Assembly (NCBI GenBank): GCA_963921935.1
Contig: OY998180.1
Span: 106,544,270-106,608,269 of the forward strand
Origin: Galeruca laticollis
Lineage: Eukaryota > Arthropoda > Insecta > Coleoptera > Chrysomelidae
DNA: 64,000 nt
Direction of reading: 5' to 3'
A program made the position numbers and the translations under genes. Under the pieces are notes generated by a model, which was not told where the DNA came from, did no database searches, and saw nothing but the letters and a program-made list of their open reading frames with translations. Shown here in pieces: positions 35,765 through 46,208 of this stretch (positions are counted from its first letter, which is position 1; each line of letters starts with the position of its first letter).

Positions 35765-35904
35765 TATTGGGGGCGCGGGAAGAATGGAAGAAAGGTGAGA
35801 GATGGCTTCTCTGATGCAAGATTGTGAATGAAAGTGAATAATTGTAAATGTAATTATATAAGTAAATGTATAGGGATGTAAAAGTAGCCTAATATTGGTG
35901 TCAG

Positions 35905-36655
35905 AGTGAATGAATAAGAGTTGAGGTTAGAGTGTTGTAAGGACTCTAACGTCATGAATGTAACGAATGAATAAGAGTTGAGGTTAGAGTGTTGTAAGGA
36001 CTCTAACATCATGAATGTAACGAATGAATAAGAGTTGAGGTTAGAGTGTTGTAAGGACTCTAACGTCATGAATGTAATGAATGAATAAGATTTGAGGTTA
36101 GAGTGTTGTAAGGACTCTAACGTCATGAATGTAACGAATGAATAAGATTTGAGGTTAGAGTGTTGTAAGGACTCTAACGTCATGAATGTAACGAATGAAT
36201 AAGAGTTGAGGTTAGAGTGTTGTAAGGACTCTAACTTCAGGAATGTAACGAATGAATAAGAGTTGAGGTTAGAGTGTTGTAATGACTCTAACGTCATGAA
36301 TGTAACGAATGAATAAGATTTGAGGTTAGAGTGTTGTAAGGACTCTAACGTCATGAATGTAACGAATGAATAAGATTTGAGGTTAGAGTGTTGTAAGGAC
36401 TCTAGCGTCATGAATGTAACGAATGAATAAGATTTGAGTTTAGAGTGTTGTAAGGACTCTAACGTCATGAATGTAACGAATGAATAAGAGTTGAGGTTAG
36501 AGTGTTGTAAGGACTCTAACGTCATGTATGTAACGAATGAATAAGATTTGAGGTTAGAGTGTTGTAAGGACTCTAACGTCATGAATGTAACGAATGAATA
36601 AGATTTGAGGTTAGAGTGTTGTAAGGACTCTAACGTCATGAATGTAACGAATGTA
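35905..36655. repeat. 57-bp minisatellite, 13 copies, hairpin units
   Basis: Each unit contains TTAGAGT and, nine bases on, ACTCTAA, which can form a hairpin. The unit length is a multiple of three, so a 268-codon minus frame (36660-35854) stays open across the array as repeats of SFVTFMTLESLQHSNLKSY. That is a consequence of the period, not evidence of a protein. Confidence 0.93.
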
Positions 36656-36935
36656 AGCAATATACTCTAGAAATGGACTAGAGTTGTAAACGATAAGAGT
36701 TTAAGCAATTTACTCTAGAAATGGACTAGAGTTGTAAACGATAAGAATGTAGCAATATACTCTAGAAATGGACTAGAGTTGTAAACGATAGGAATGTAAG
36801 CAATATACTCTAGAAATGGACTAGAGTTGTAAACGATAGGAATGTAAGCAATATACTCTAGAAATGGACTAGAGTTGTAAACGATAGGAATGTAAGCAAT
36901 ATACTCTAGAAATGGACTAGAGTTGTAAACGATAG
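36650..36935. repeat. ~48-bp minisatellite, six copies, hairpin units
   Basis: Each unit contains ACTCTAG, seven bases, then CTAGAGT, plus GTAAACGATAGGAATG. It directly follows the 57-bp array and shares the ACTCTA stem, suggesting a related origin. Confidence 0.92.
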
Positions 36936-37594
36936 GTTAAGTTTTATGAGAAAAAAAGATGAAGGAATGAGAGAGATATGAAAGGGCCAAGCGGCAGTTT
37001 TTTCGGGCCTACTGGATTTATGTACCAGCGCAATTCGCCACCGGCAGAGGCTTACCCGGTCCGATTGGGGCCTAGCGACTTACGTCACGCCAAGCGTCGA
37101 CTCTAGGTTAAAGCAATTGTGGTACCAGTTTATTTAAGGAGTAACGGTCCAGGAACCTCGGGAATATTTTAACAAAAAGGGGGACCAAGTTGTGAAGGGA
37201 TGTGAAATTCCATGAGAGAGCATGAAAAGCTCATGTGGCTGTTTTTCCGTTTTTTTTTGTTTCAGAATGAATGGTGCCGGGTAAGAAAGGGAACGTTTTT
37301 CCTCGGAGAACGTGATAACTCTAGTGTAGCTTGCGCTACTCCCTTTCTACGCGGAGGAATGAATTGTAGAGTGAGGGTGAGTGTAAGAGAGTAATGTTTT
37401 AATGCTTGAAAAATGTATGTGTGAATAATTAATGAAGTGACATGATCGTATAAGTTCAAGTAATGTGACCACCAATATAAGAGTAAATGTATATAATAGT
37501 AAATGTAAGAGAGATCTTCTTTACGTATAAGATTGTTTATTTATGCAACGAGAGCGATTTGTCACGTTGACAAGGTATAAATGACTTTTCTTAT
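36936..37594. other. BEL/Pao 3' non-coding region
   Basis: No gene was seen between the minisatellites and the integrase stop. It contains a moderately GC-rich stretch (36985-37120) and purine-rich segments. This is an unusually long 3' UTR for the family. Confidence 0.5.
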
Positions 37595-39040
37595 TTATGT
37601 TTCTGAGGAATCAGGCATGGGTAACGGAATGATTTTGACAATTGGTCGAGTGTAAGTTTTGACTTGGACCGAACGGATTTTACCGTCTTTACCAGTTGTG
37701 ACGTCTGTTATGCGGGCTAAAGGCCATCGCAAGGGAGGGGAGTCATCGTCCTTAATTAAGACCATGGTTCCTATAGTGAGATCTTTAGATGGGGTAGTCC
37801 ATTTGGGACGGTTTTGCAATTGGTTGAGGTAGTCGACAGACCACCGTTTCCAAAAGTTTTGTTGAGCATGAGTGCATTGTTGCCAGAATTTTAATCGGTT
37901 TGTAGGGAGTGAGGATAAATCTTTGTCTGGCAGTGCCATTAGAGGTGCTCCTATGAGAAAATGGCCTGGGGTTAATGGCAGCAGGTCAGTAGGGTCAGTC
38001 GAAAGGGGATGTAAGGGTCGTGAATTGAGTATGGCTTCTATCTGAGTCAATATGGTGCTGAATTGTTCGAAAGTAAAAGTGGAGGTAGCAAGTAATTTTA
38101 TCAGATGAGTTTTAACGCTTTTGACTCCGGCTTCCCAGAGACCACCCCAATGTGGGGATCTGGGGGGAATGAATTTCCATTCTATTGATGATGTAAGTAA
38201 GAGATCATATATGGGAGAAAAATTCTTAGTCAGAAAGTGAGATACTTCAGCAAGATAATGATTAGCACCAACAAAATTCGTGCCATTGTCGCTGTAAATC
38301 ACAGATGGAAGTCCTGGTCTAGAAGTGAAACGTTTCAATGAAGCGATAAAGGAATCTGTGGACAGATCAGAGACTAACTCAAGATGAATTGCCTTTGTCG
38401 AGAAGCATATGAATAGGGCGATGTAGGATTTGGATACCGGGGCTCGCTTCAGATGAGATGACTTTATTGAGAATGGTCCCGCGAAGTCGACTCCAGTCGT
38501 CTGGAAGGGACGGGAAGGTGTTACACGACGTGCAGGTAGATCAGACATGATTTGCTCTGCTGTGATGGCCTTGAACCTGTGGCACATTAGACATTTGTTT
38601 ATGATGCGCTTGATCTCACGTAGGCCATCAATGGGCCAGAATTTTAGACGGATATTGGCGAGAACAGTTTGAGGACCACTGTGTCCTAAACGTATGTGTT
38701 CTTTTTGTAAGACCAGGGTAGTGAATTGACAATGAGCAGGCAGTAAAATTGGGTGTTTTTGTTCGTAGGAAACGGAGGAATGGGAGAGTCTCCCTCCGAC
38801 TCTAATAAGATTGTCCTTGTCTATAAAAAGGTTTAATGATATAAGACGTTTATCTGAGGGTAGTTGATTCTTTTGTAGTGTGCGATAAAGATTTGGGAAG
38901 CTGTTTGTTTGCACCTGGCGTACAAGGAAAAGTAAAGCAGTATCTAGATTTTGTCTAGAGAAGGCTTTTTGTGTAGTAGCAGGATGACGGATGATTTCTA
39001 TAAATTTGTATATGTTTTTATGATTATAGATGTTTGTGTT
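37595..39040 (-). pseudogene. BEL/Pao integrase (C-terminal part of pol)
   Basis: An open frame runs to TGA/TAA at 37595 from at least 39040; the first Met is at 38914. It has an H2C2 zinc-binding segment (HIRLGHSG ... CLMCHRF), then the integrase core with all three acidic residues: TTGVDFAGPF, YSDNGTNFVGA and GGLWEAGVKSVK. The C-terminal DUF5641-type region reads WKRWSVDYLNQLQNRPKW, IGTMVLIKDDD and RWPLARITDV. Integrase joins the retrotransposon DNA to the chromosome. This domain is intact, but upstream protease, RT and RNase H are gone and no start codon or pol context remains, so the fragment cannot work as normal pol. Confidence 0.9.
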
Positions 39041-39950
39041 AAGGGGACCCGACTCTTTTGCGGGTAAGAATGAGTTTTTAAAATGTTTTAATTAATGTAA
39101 GGGAGAGTTATTTCTGTTCTCGTCAAGAAAAGGAGGGTAAGATATGTATATAATGTTTTTGTCAAGTTGTTTTAAATTCAAAGTGTCGTCAATGTAATTT
39201 TTTAAGTGATATATGAGTAAGGGGAGTGACGTTTTCTTCTAAACGTCACCCAAATGTTTATGTTGTCCAAGTATCTTTTTAATACCTTTATCCAGGTATT
39301 TACATAAAAGAATAATACCTTTGTCCCGGTATTCTCATAAAAGAATAATACCTTTGTCCAGGTATTCACATAAAAGAATAATACATTTGTCCAGGTATGC
39401 ACATAAAAGAATAATACCTTTGTCCAGGTATTCACATTAAAGAAATTTTTTCAATAATACCTTCGTCCAGGTATTCACATTAAAGAAATTTTTTTCAATA
39501 ATATCTTTATCCATGTATTCACATTAAAGTATGTTTCATGTCAAAGTGTCAAAGTTTTTGTTCGTCCAGGGTTTTAAATGTTTAAGTTTTTATGTTTTTC
39601 AATGTCCAAGCATATGTCTTAGTTTTTCATAAAGTTTTATGTTCTAAACGAGAAAGAGTTGAAGTCGTGAGTGAGTGCTATTCTGCACTGAAAGGACGTT
39701 GAGTACGAAAGTGAATCGTTTATTCGAGTGTAAGTGATGGTTTGAGAATGACTTATGAGCAAGAATGTTTTTTTTGTGAGGGTAAGTTTTGATTTTATAA
39801 GTGTTTTGTGATTTAAGAATGTGTGTTACGATAAGTTTTTATTTTGAAGGTAAGTTTTTATTAAAAGTGGTTTGGTCACACCGGAAGAATGTATGTAATG
39901 AGTAAGAGAGGGGTTATTCGTTAGGTATTGTGAATGAGTTGTCCAGAACA
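39041..39950. other. Non-coding stretch in place of PR-RT-RNase H
   Basis: About 0.9 kb between integrase and gag holds no RT motif in any frame. It includes the 33-bp hairpin minisatellite (39285-39530) and GT- and T-rich sequence. It replaces roughly 3 kb of pol expected in a complete element. Confidence 0.7.
39285..39530. repeat. ~33-bp minisatellite, about seven copies, hairpin units
   Basis: Each unit contains AATACCT, six bases (TTGTCC), then AGGTATT, a short perfect hairpin. Later copies are stretched to ~45 bp by a TTAAAGAAATTTTTTC insert. Confidence 0.9.
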
Positions 39951-40739
39951 CTATGTTTCATGACGATAATATTCTGGAGATTGTTGCACTGGTGGTGAAT
40001 AATTAGGGTTTATGTCCAAAGGTCTCAATGATGTATTTTGTTTGTGGGTGTGAGGGAAGTGAAGTAAAGTGTGATGTCCTTTTTGACATATGGAACAAGA
40101 TTGTACCGAAATGCAATTGGATATTGTGTGTTTAGAACCTAAACACCTGAAGCACAATTTGTTTGCTTTAATGTATTTATTTCGATCAGGGATAGAAAGC
40201 CGTCCGAATTGGGAACATCCATGAATTTTATGGCCTGTTTCCTTGCAAAATGAGCATGTTGAAGATGGATAATTGGGAGTAGGGGATGCGCTAGACGAAG
40301 GTTGATTGCGTTGACCATTGTTATGATGTTGGTTTGCAAATAATGCTACTCTGTTGGTTGGTGTGGTCACATTAGAAGACTGGTTACGATAATGATGGGA
40401 TGTATCAGGTTTGGGATCTTGGGTTAACAAGTTTTCTAAGACCGTACATTTTTTCTCCAAGAAATCAAAAAAATTATCACTAGCAATTAAATTTTGATCA
40501 GTCTCTTTTTCTTCAAGAGATCTTTTTGTATTATAATCTAATTTTGTTTTTAATATGTGAACGATTAATGCATCAAATAACTCTTCCTTATTGATATTTA
40601 GATTTAGTAATGACTTTACGATAGATCTAGCTTCGGACGTGAATGTTCTTAATTGTTGAGCAGTACATTTTGAGATGTTATTACAGGCTGTCAAACGGTT
40701 AAAATGGGCAGTAACAATCTGCCGTTTGCTGCTTTGCAA
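39951..40739 (-). pseudogene. BEL/Pao gag, N-terminally truncated
   Basis: The 262-codon frame holds the gag region (KRQIVTAHFNRLTAC, VKSLLNLNINKEELFDALIVHIL) and, after an Asn/Ser/Thr-rich linker, three zinc knuckles: CSFCKETGHKIHGC, CFRCLGSKHTISNC and CSICQKGHHTLLH. The frame has no ATG at its start. An ATG about 30 bases upstream (MDSLKTQ) is in another frame, so a small indel probably removed the normal start. Gag forms the particle that packages the element RNA. It is followed by a stop at 39951 rather than by protease. Confidence 0.85.
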
Positions 40740-41225
40740 CTTGCACGTTGTGTCTTTAATGAATCCATTTTGTAAATGATGTATTAATTATTTGACATAA
40801 ATAGTTAACATGAAATGTCAATCAATGCGTCATTGACTGGGCTATGTAAGGGCAATGTTTATTTTAAATCAGAGTTACCATTTTTTTTATTCGTACCTAC
40901 CTTACACAAAAAATATCAAAGAAAGTTATTATAAATCCAAATCAATGTGAATATGTAATTACTTAAACGACACTGTATAATATAAATGTTTATGTTGCAT
41001 AAAAAATATCAAAGAATGTTATTAGCTCCAAGGCAATGTTAATTATTTTGAAAGTATTTGAGTGCAGACTTTCGTCTCCCACTGTATGTTACATTTCTTT
41101 AATAAGCTGATATACGAAAACTTTTTTCATTCATAAATACCTCCTGTCTGTTTGAGACTCGTGGGGTGTTGATCATTTATTCTCTGGATTCCAAATGCTG
41201 TGATACTTTTCTTTTTTCTGTTTCA
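40740..41225. other. BEL/Pao leader between PBS and gag
   Basis: An AT-rich untranslated leader with no gene. It contains two imperfect copies of an AAAAAATATCAAAGAA(A/T)GTTATTA segment (about 40916 and 41006). Confidence 0.5.
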
Positions 41226-41243
41226 ATCCTGCTCGAAGGACCA
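41226..41243 (-). other. Primer binding site, tRNA-Tyr type
   Basis: Directly next to the CA end of the 5' LTR, the minus strand reads TGGTCCTTCGAGCAGGAT. It is complementary to the 3' end of insect tRNA-Tyr (…CTCGAAGGACCA), a primer known for BEL/Pao elements. The plus strand shows GCTCGAAGGACCA. Confidence 0.88.
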
Positions 41244-42111
41244 TGTTTTATTAACCCTTTTTGCACTTGGGATAATAAATGGAACGGAAGGTTGTAGATT
41301 ACTTAGCTCGAAGGACCGTGTTTTATTAACCCTTTTTGCACTTGGGATAATAAATGGAACGGAAGGTTGTAGTTTACTTAGCTCGAAGGACCGTTTAGTT
41401 ATATGTAGTTCACTGTAGTATTCGTAGGATTATGGCGGTTTTTTAAATCAAACTATTATGTCACTTTCACTTGTATATTGACGAAAATTACATTTTGTTC
41501 ATTTGCTTGAACAATTAAGAAGTTCACTGAGTTTTACACTTTTGGTTACTTATCACATTGTGTTAATTGTAAACATAATTTACCGATCTCAAGCCGGTTT
41601 GTTCTTATGAAAATAGTACCATTATGTACTAGGTCTGACTGATGAAGAGATGAATGATGACTGGGAACTGGGTGAAAATATAATATTATACCTATTTATA
41701 GATAGTTTAAAGTGAGTGGGAAGTACACGTGTGTGTCTTTTTTGGTGGGTGAGAAAGTTTGAGATTTTAAATGGAAAAATTCCTAGAACAATAATCGTCT
41801 ATATTTTGTATATGGTAGTGCTGAAATGGAATTTTGTCGATGTGTGGGAAATTAGATGTTTTAGAAATATGATATATTTCTTCAAGTGGTGTGATCGTTG
41901 AAATGGAAGTTTGTGGATGTGTGCGAAATTAAATGTTTGAGAAATATGATAAATTTCTTCAAGTGGTCTGATCGTTGATGTGTGAGAAATTAAATGTTTG
42001 AGAATTATGATATATTTCTTCAAGGTCTATGCAAGATATATGAATTATGTTATACAGGGGAAGTTAAAATAAAATCACAGGAGAATTTGGTATTCAAATC
42101 AAATTCGAACA
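41244..42111 (-). repeat. BEL/Pao 5' LTR (868 bp) with internal 75-bp duplication
   Basis: Begins TGTTTTATTAACC at 41244 and ends AATTCGAACA. The first 75 bases (41244-41318) are repeated at 41319 onward. Each TGTTTTATT is preceded by a tRNA-Tyr-like 13-mer: the true PBS (…GGACCA) before the first and the LTR-internal mimic (…GGACCG) before the second. The 3' LTR has no such duplication. Confidence 0.9.
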
Positions 42112-42902
42112 ACTTTTGTTCTAACAGTCACAGTAATTATACTCAAATATTTTCTTTCCCAAAAAGTTGCCAAAAATAGTAGTTAACTACTCACTGCCAA
42201 CATTTTCTTTGATTAAGTAGTTAGCAGTTATACTCCAGTATTTTGTCCAGCTCTGTGTGTTCATAGGAGTATAATAATAAATAAATTAATTAATATAAAC
42301 TTATCATAAATAATTTTCTACTTTTATCTTGATTTTACGTTATTCAAAAATCTAATGATACTCCAATCTAGAATGTATGTTACTCAAATTATTTTTTAAT
42401 TATTGCATTGTTTTTACATTATATTTTATTTATTGTCATTCTGTTTGTTAAGCAAAGTACTTTGTATAAGAAATTATTTGTTGTGTATTTTTATACCAAA
42501 ATAAATAAACTGTATGATTATTGTTTTAATTTTTCCAATTTAACCATTTATGGTCCATCATTTGATATTTCATTTAATTTTACTCAACATCTAATCATTA
42601 TTGAGTTAATGGAGTTAAATTGAATGAGATGTCAAATGATGAACTATAAATGGTTATTTTGAAATGAAATAATTAAAATACAGTAAATTTGAATATACCA
42701 CCAAAACTTAAAATTACAGAAATCATTCAATTGTTTAGTCGACAGGCTCTTTAGATGGCGCCACAATCAGTGTCTCGTCTTTATGTGGGTAATCTGTGGT
42801 TACAAGTTCGCTGATTAAGTCCTAAAAAAATTAACTTCACACTGTGACTCAACTCGGTGTCCGTGTGGAGATTTTCGCACGTTAAACGCTCGAAAAGATC
42901 AA

Positions 42903-43107
42903 CTTAGTCACGGCTTACCAACAAATTTCAGTTGTCGAAGAAGATGTTGGGAAAACATCATTTGGTCTCTTCGAATTTCCATTCATGGCGTTTGGACTTC
43001 GAAATGGTGGTCAAACTTTTCAAAGGTTTATGGATGAAGTTTTACGTGGCTTGAACTTTTGCTTGCCTTACATCGACGACATTCTCGTTTCCTCTGTTAA
43101 TCATGAT
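42903..43107 (+). pseudogene. Ty3/gypsy reverse-transcriptase scrap
   Basis: LVTAYQQISVVEED, then SFGLFEFPFMAFGLRNGGQT and FQRFMDEVLRGLNFCLPY, ending in the active-site block YIDDILVSS. The order and wording are those of Ty3/gypsy RT. A few residues are missing after VGK. Nothing further upstream or downstream was recognised. Confidence 0.82.
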
Positions 43108-43495
43108 TTAAATAATATGCATATCAATCAAATACACTGCTTATAAACAGTTGTGAAATATAACAATTTTGCGGACTGACTGTTTATTACGTAAACTTAT
43201 ATTATTTTAAATTGCTTATTTGTGATTGAATTATTGACCATTATGAAGATTATTTGTGGAACAAGGGTTTCTCCCCTCATTTTTTTTATTGCAAACAAAA
43301 TATTTGTATGCTGACCAATTTTTTTAGTGGCTAACCAAATTATAGAATCAGACATGTTCGGAACTCCATTCCAATGTTTTGTTTTAATTATGATGGCTTG
43401 CAACCATATGAGGTTTTAGTTGTACCCTTGATGCCTTATACTACTCTAAAATAACCGATAAAATAAACAAACTATCGCTAATCGAACACAAAATA
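43108..43495. other. No gene recognised
   Basis: A 68-codon minus frame (43403-43197) has no known motif. The rest is AT-rich flank of the DD41D element. Confidence 0.4.
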
Positions 43496-43825
43496 CAGTG
43501 ATTCTCAAAAGATCCCTCCCTCCTCATTCATTCTGAACGGTGATACTTAGACTGATGAAATTTGGAGCATGAAAATGAACTATTGTAAGCTTCTCTACTA
43601 GTGGTAACAGGTGACGTAATAGGCATCGGTGACGTCACCAGGCAATTGAAACCAATAATATTAAATGATACCTTATGACAAGTGACACCTCGTATGAAAT
43701 GTATTTAGAATACCTATTCAATCATAATAATTTTTTTTGGATTTGCGATGTTTTTTCTGGTTAAAATAAATAAACACTAAAATTTGAGTTTCGCTTTTAA
43801 TTAATAAATATTTAAGAACAAGTTC

Positions 43826-44745
43826 TTATAATAATCGTTCATAACGTGCTCCATCTATTTCCTGGCAGTAAAACATCCTATTATTAAACTCTTGTCGGAC
43901 TCGATAAAATATGTCAGGGGGAACCGCCCTACATTCTTCAACAATTCGTTGTTTTAAAACGTCGATACTGTCAGGAGCTGTAGCGTAAACTTTAGATTTA
44001 AGGTATTCCCACAGAAAAAAATCTAAAGGTGTAAGCTCCGGTGACCGAGCTGGCCATTCTATTGGACCGCGTCGGACAATCCATCTACCAGGATATTTCT
44101 CAACTAGATAACGTCTTACTGCAAAGTAATGGTGTGCAGGAGCACCATCTTGTTGGAACGTTATTTCCAAGTTATCAAATTCATCTGGATTATCTTCCAG
44201 AATTTGAAGAATTAACGGTTAAATTGCGTTTTCTAATATCTCGAGATATACTTCACAGGTTAAATTAGAGTTCAAAAAAGAGGCCCGACTATGTGGTTTC
44301 CCAAAATACCTGGGCAGACATTTACTTTTAACGGGAACTGTGTATGTTTTTCATGAAACATATGAGGATTTATGTCACTCCAATACCTCACATTTTCAGT
44401 ATTAACATTTCCATTAAGTAAGAAACTACTTTCGTCACTAAAATAAATTGTCCTTACATAGTCTGGCTGTTGGAGAATTTTAATGGACATATTTTCTCAG
44501 AATTGCAGCCTTCGGTTGGGGTCGTCATCTGAAACTGAATGCACCATTTTTAATTTGTATGGATTAACTTTGTTTTTGGTCAACACCCTGTGTACTGCAG
44601 TATGACTGATTCGACAGGTAGACGCTACTTGGGCTGTGGAAGAAGAAGGGTTTACTACAATTTATGTAACTATATCAATTTGTTTATCAATACCAATATT
44701 TGGTCGACCCGATCGTTTGTCAGCTAGAGCACGTACCATTTTGTT
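43826..44745 (-). pseudogene. DD41D transposase, broken
   Basis: On the minus strand: GRPNIGIDKQIDIV, an HTH region (STAQVASTCRISHTAVHRVL) and NPYKLKMVHSVSDDDPNRR, then the catalytic blocks FSDESSFLLNG (first Asp), FQQDGAPAHHY (second Asp, about 44160) and RSPELTPLDFFLWEYLK (third Asp). Counting residues, 41 lie between the second and third Asp, the spacing of the DD41D (rosa/Visitor) families. The C-terminus ends ARYERLL at 43826. A stop and frameshift near 44270-44170 and stops in the HTH part inactivate it. Confidence 0.83.
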
Positions 44746-44979
44746 TATGTAGATACTTAAACGTCTCGTTAAACAATAGTTAAACTAAAAATTCAAGATA
44801 GTATCGCAAGTAAAAACGTCAATTAAAAAACTTTTTTGACAATTAACCATAAACGGACTTTTGAATCTTTATTAATTAAAAGCGAAACTCAAATTTTAGT
44901 GTTTATTTATTTTAACCATCAATATCATCGATATATCCAAAAAAATTAGAATGATTGAATAGGTATTCTAAATACCTTT

Positions 44980-45500
44980 TGAAGAAAAACTAGGGTTTTC
45001 TTGAATGTAACTATATTTCCACGTTTACACATGGCACCTTTCATTACAAATCTCACTAAATTTTACATTTACAAATGGCATTTTTCAGTACAAATCTCAC
45101 TAAACTCTTCTTATCACTTTTTACAGAGGTTCCAAAAACTATCATACTTATTATACTAGTGGTTGATTTCACTTAAATTCTAATGTTTTTTGAATACATT
45201 GGTTGAGAATGGATGAGAAATTAGTAAGTATATCTTTTTCCGTTATGCTGCCACATATTGATCATAAAACTGTCTAGGTTAGGTACTTGTCGGTTCAGAG
45301 TAGAATGTGGTTGGATGTCTAAAATTGAATCGTTTTTCGAATGGTGTCGAAAATCAAAGCTAGCATAAAACTACAAGTAGGAAACAATTAGATGTAAATG
45401 GGTAAGTTCGCTACTAACGGGGAGGTGGCGTTAGGAGTATGATTTTTATAAATAATTAAAGGTTAGTTTATCACAGTTGAGGAACTAGTAGTTTTTCAAC
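44980..45500. mobile_element. Small TIR insert (521 bp) inside the right TIR
   Basis: ACCTTT lies on both sides (44974-44979 and 45501-45506), and the uninterrupted left TIR shows the empty arrangement. The ends TGAAGAAAAACTAG and CTAGTAGTTTTTCAAC form a short inverted repeat. Inside are two copies of a ~50-bp segment with CAAATCTCACTAAA. Non-coding. Confidence 0.65.
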
Positions 45501-45703
45501 ACCTTTCAAACGAGGTGTCATTTGCCATAAGGTCCCATTTAATATTATAGGTTTCAATTGCCTGGTGTCGTCACCGATGCCTATTACGTCACCTGTTACC
45601 ACTAGTAGAGAAGCTTACAATAGTTCATTTTCACGCTCCAAATTTCATCAGTCTAAGTATCACAGTTCTAAAGAAAAGAGGGGGGGACTTTTCAGAAGAA
45701 CTG

Positions 45704-46208
45704 TATTAGATACTCTCAAAAGCAAATCTCATCAGATTTCAGTATACCATGTAATGACATTTCCTGTATATTTATTGAACATTTGATAATTACGATATAA
45801 AAAAAATTAAAATGAAGGAAGTCCCAGAGTTTATCACTACTCCACAGAAAGATTAATATTATTTATACATATAAAAATATACATAAATAAAAAAATGATA
45901 AGTAAATATCAAGATTTAAAAAAAATGATTTGCGTTGTTATTTATCTACGTTGTTAAAAAGTTGCATTTCCATAAAAATTGGCAATAAAATTCAAACAAG
46001 ATTAAAGTATCATAATCAAAATAATTAAACACGAGACGTAATAGTTTATATATTAAAAATACAATGGCATTACAAGTATGAAAATAAGCTATGTACCAAT
46101 CTGACAAAGTTCGGTATATGGGCAATTTTAAGAGATATCAAAAAGATTTATTGAAAAAAATACTAGAAGTCTTTAAAGTTTATATTTTGAAATTATCTCG
46201 AACTATAC
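45704..46208. other. No gene seen
   Basis: AT-rich sequence with A runs; no motif recognised. Confidence 0.5.

Larger units (their letters stand above)
34971..42111 (-). mobile_element. BEL/Pao LTR retrotransposon, RT region missing
   Basis: Two LTRs, each TG...CA, are flanked by the 5-bp duplication ACTTT (34966-34970 and 42112-42116). Reading on the minus strand the order is 5' LTR (right), PBS, leader, gag, a ~900-bp non-coding stretch, integrase, long minisatellites, 3' LTR (left). Protease, reverse transcriptase and RNase H are absent. The LTRs differ at roughly 8 sites by eye over ~790 bp, so the insertion is fairly young although the element is defective. Confidence 0.92.
34918..42255. 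repeat. hAT-like MITE (~190 bp) split by the BEL/Pao element
   Basis: The ends CAGAGCTGG ... CCAGCTCTG are hAT-like. The flanking octamers TGTATTTA (34910-34917) and TGTGTTCA (42256-42263) match at 6 of 8 positions, as an aged 8-bp duplication would. TAGTTAACTAC occurs near both ends. Confidence 0.7.
33787..42750. mobile_element. Unclassified TIR element (~1.6 kb without insertions)
   Basis: AGAGCCTGTCGATTAA at 33787 pairs with the complement of TTAGTCGACAGGCTCT at 42735-42750 (one mismatch in 16). Taking away the nested hAT-like MITE and BEL/Pao element leaves about 1.6 kb. Flanking trinucleotides are TAT and TTA, so no clean target duplication is visible and the superfamily is open. The left part holds a candidate exon (34513-34773) with a polyadenylation signal. 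Confidence 0.5.
43496..45703 (-). mobile_element. DD41D mariner-superfamily element with ~330-bp TIRs
   Basis: The ends CAGTGATTCTCAAAAG and its imperfect complement are flanked by TA (43494-43495 and 45704-45705). The inverted similarity runs from 43496 to about 43830 on the left and from 45703 to about 44870 on the right, the right arm being interrupted by a 521-bp insert. Shared blocks include GATACTTAGACTGATGAAAT, GGTGACGTAATAGGCATCGG and AAATTTGAGTTTCGCTTTTA. Confidence 0.85.

Noticed and set aside
35854..36660. 268-codon minus open frame of repeating 19-residue units
   Set aside because: It exists because the 57-bp minisatellite unit is a multiple of three and lacks a stop in that frame; it lies in the 3' non-coding part of the BEL/Pao element.
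35905..36935. CRISPR-like repeat arrays
   Set aside because: Units are contiguous with no unique spacers, and the context is an insect LTR retrotransposon.
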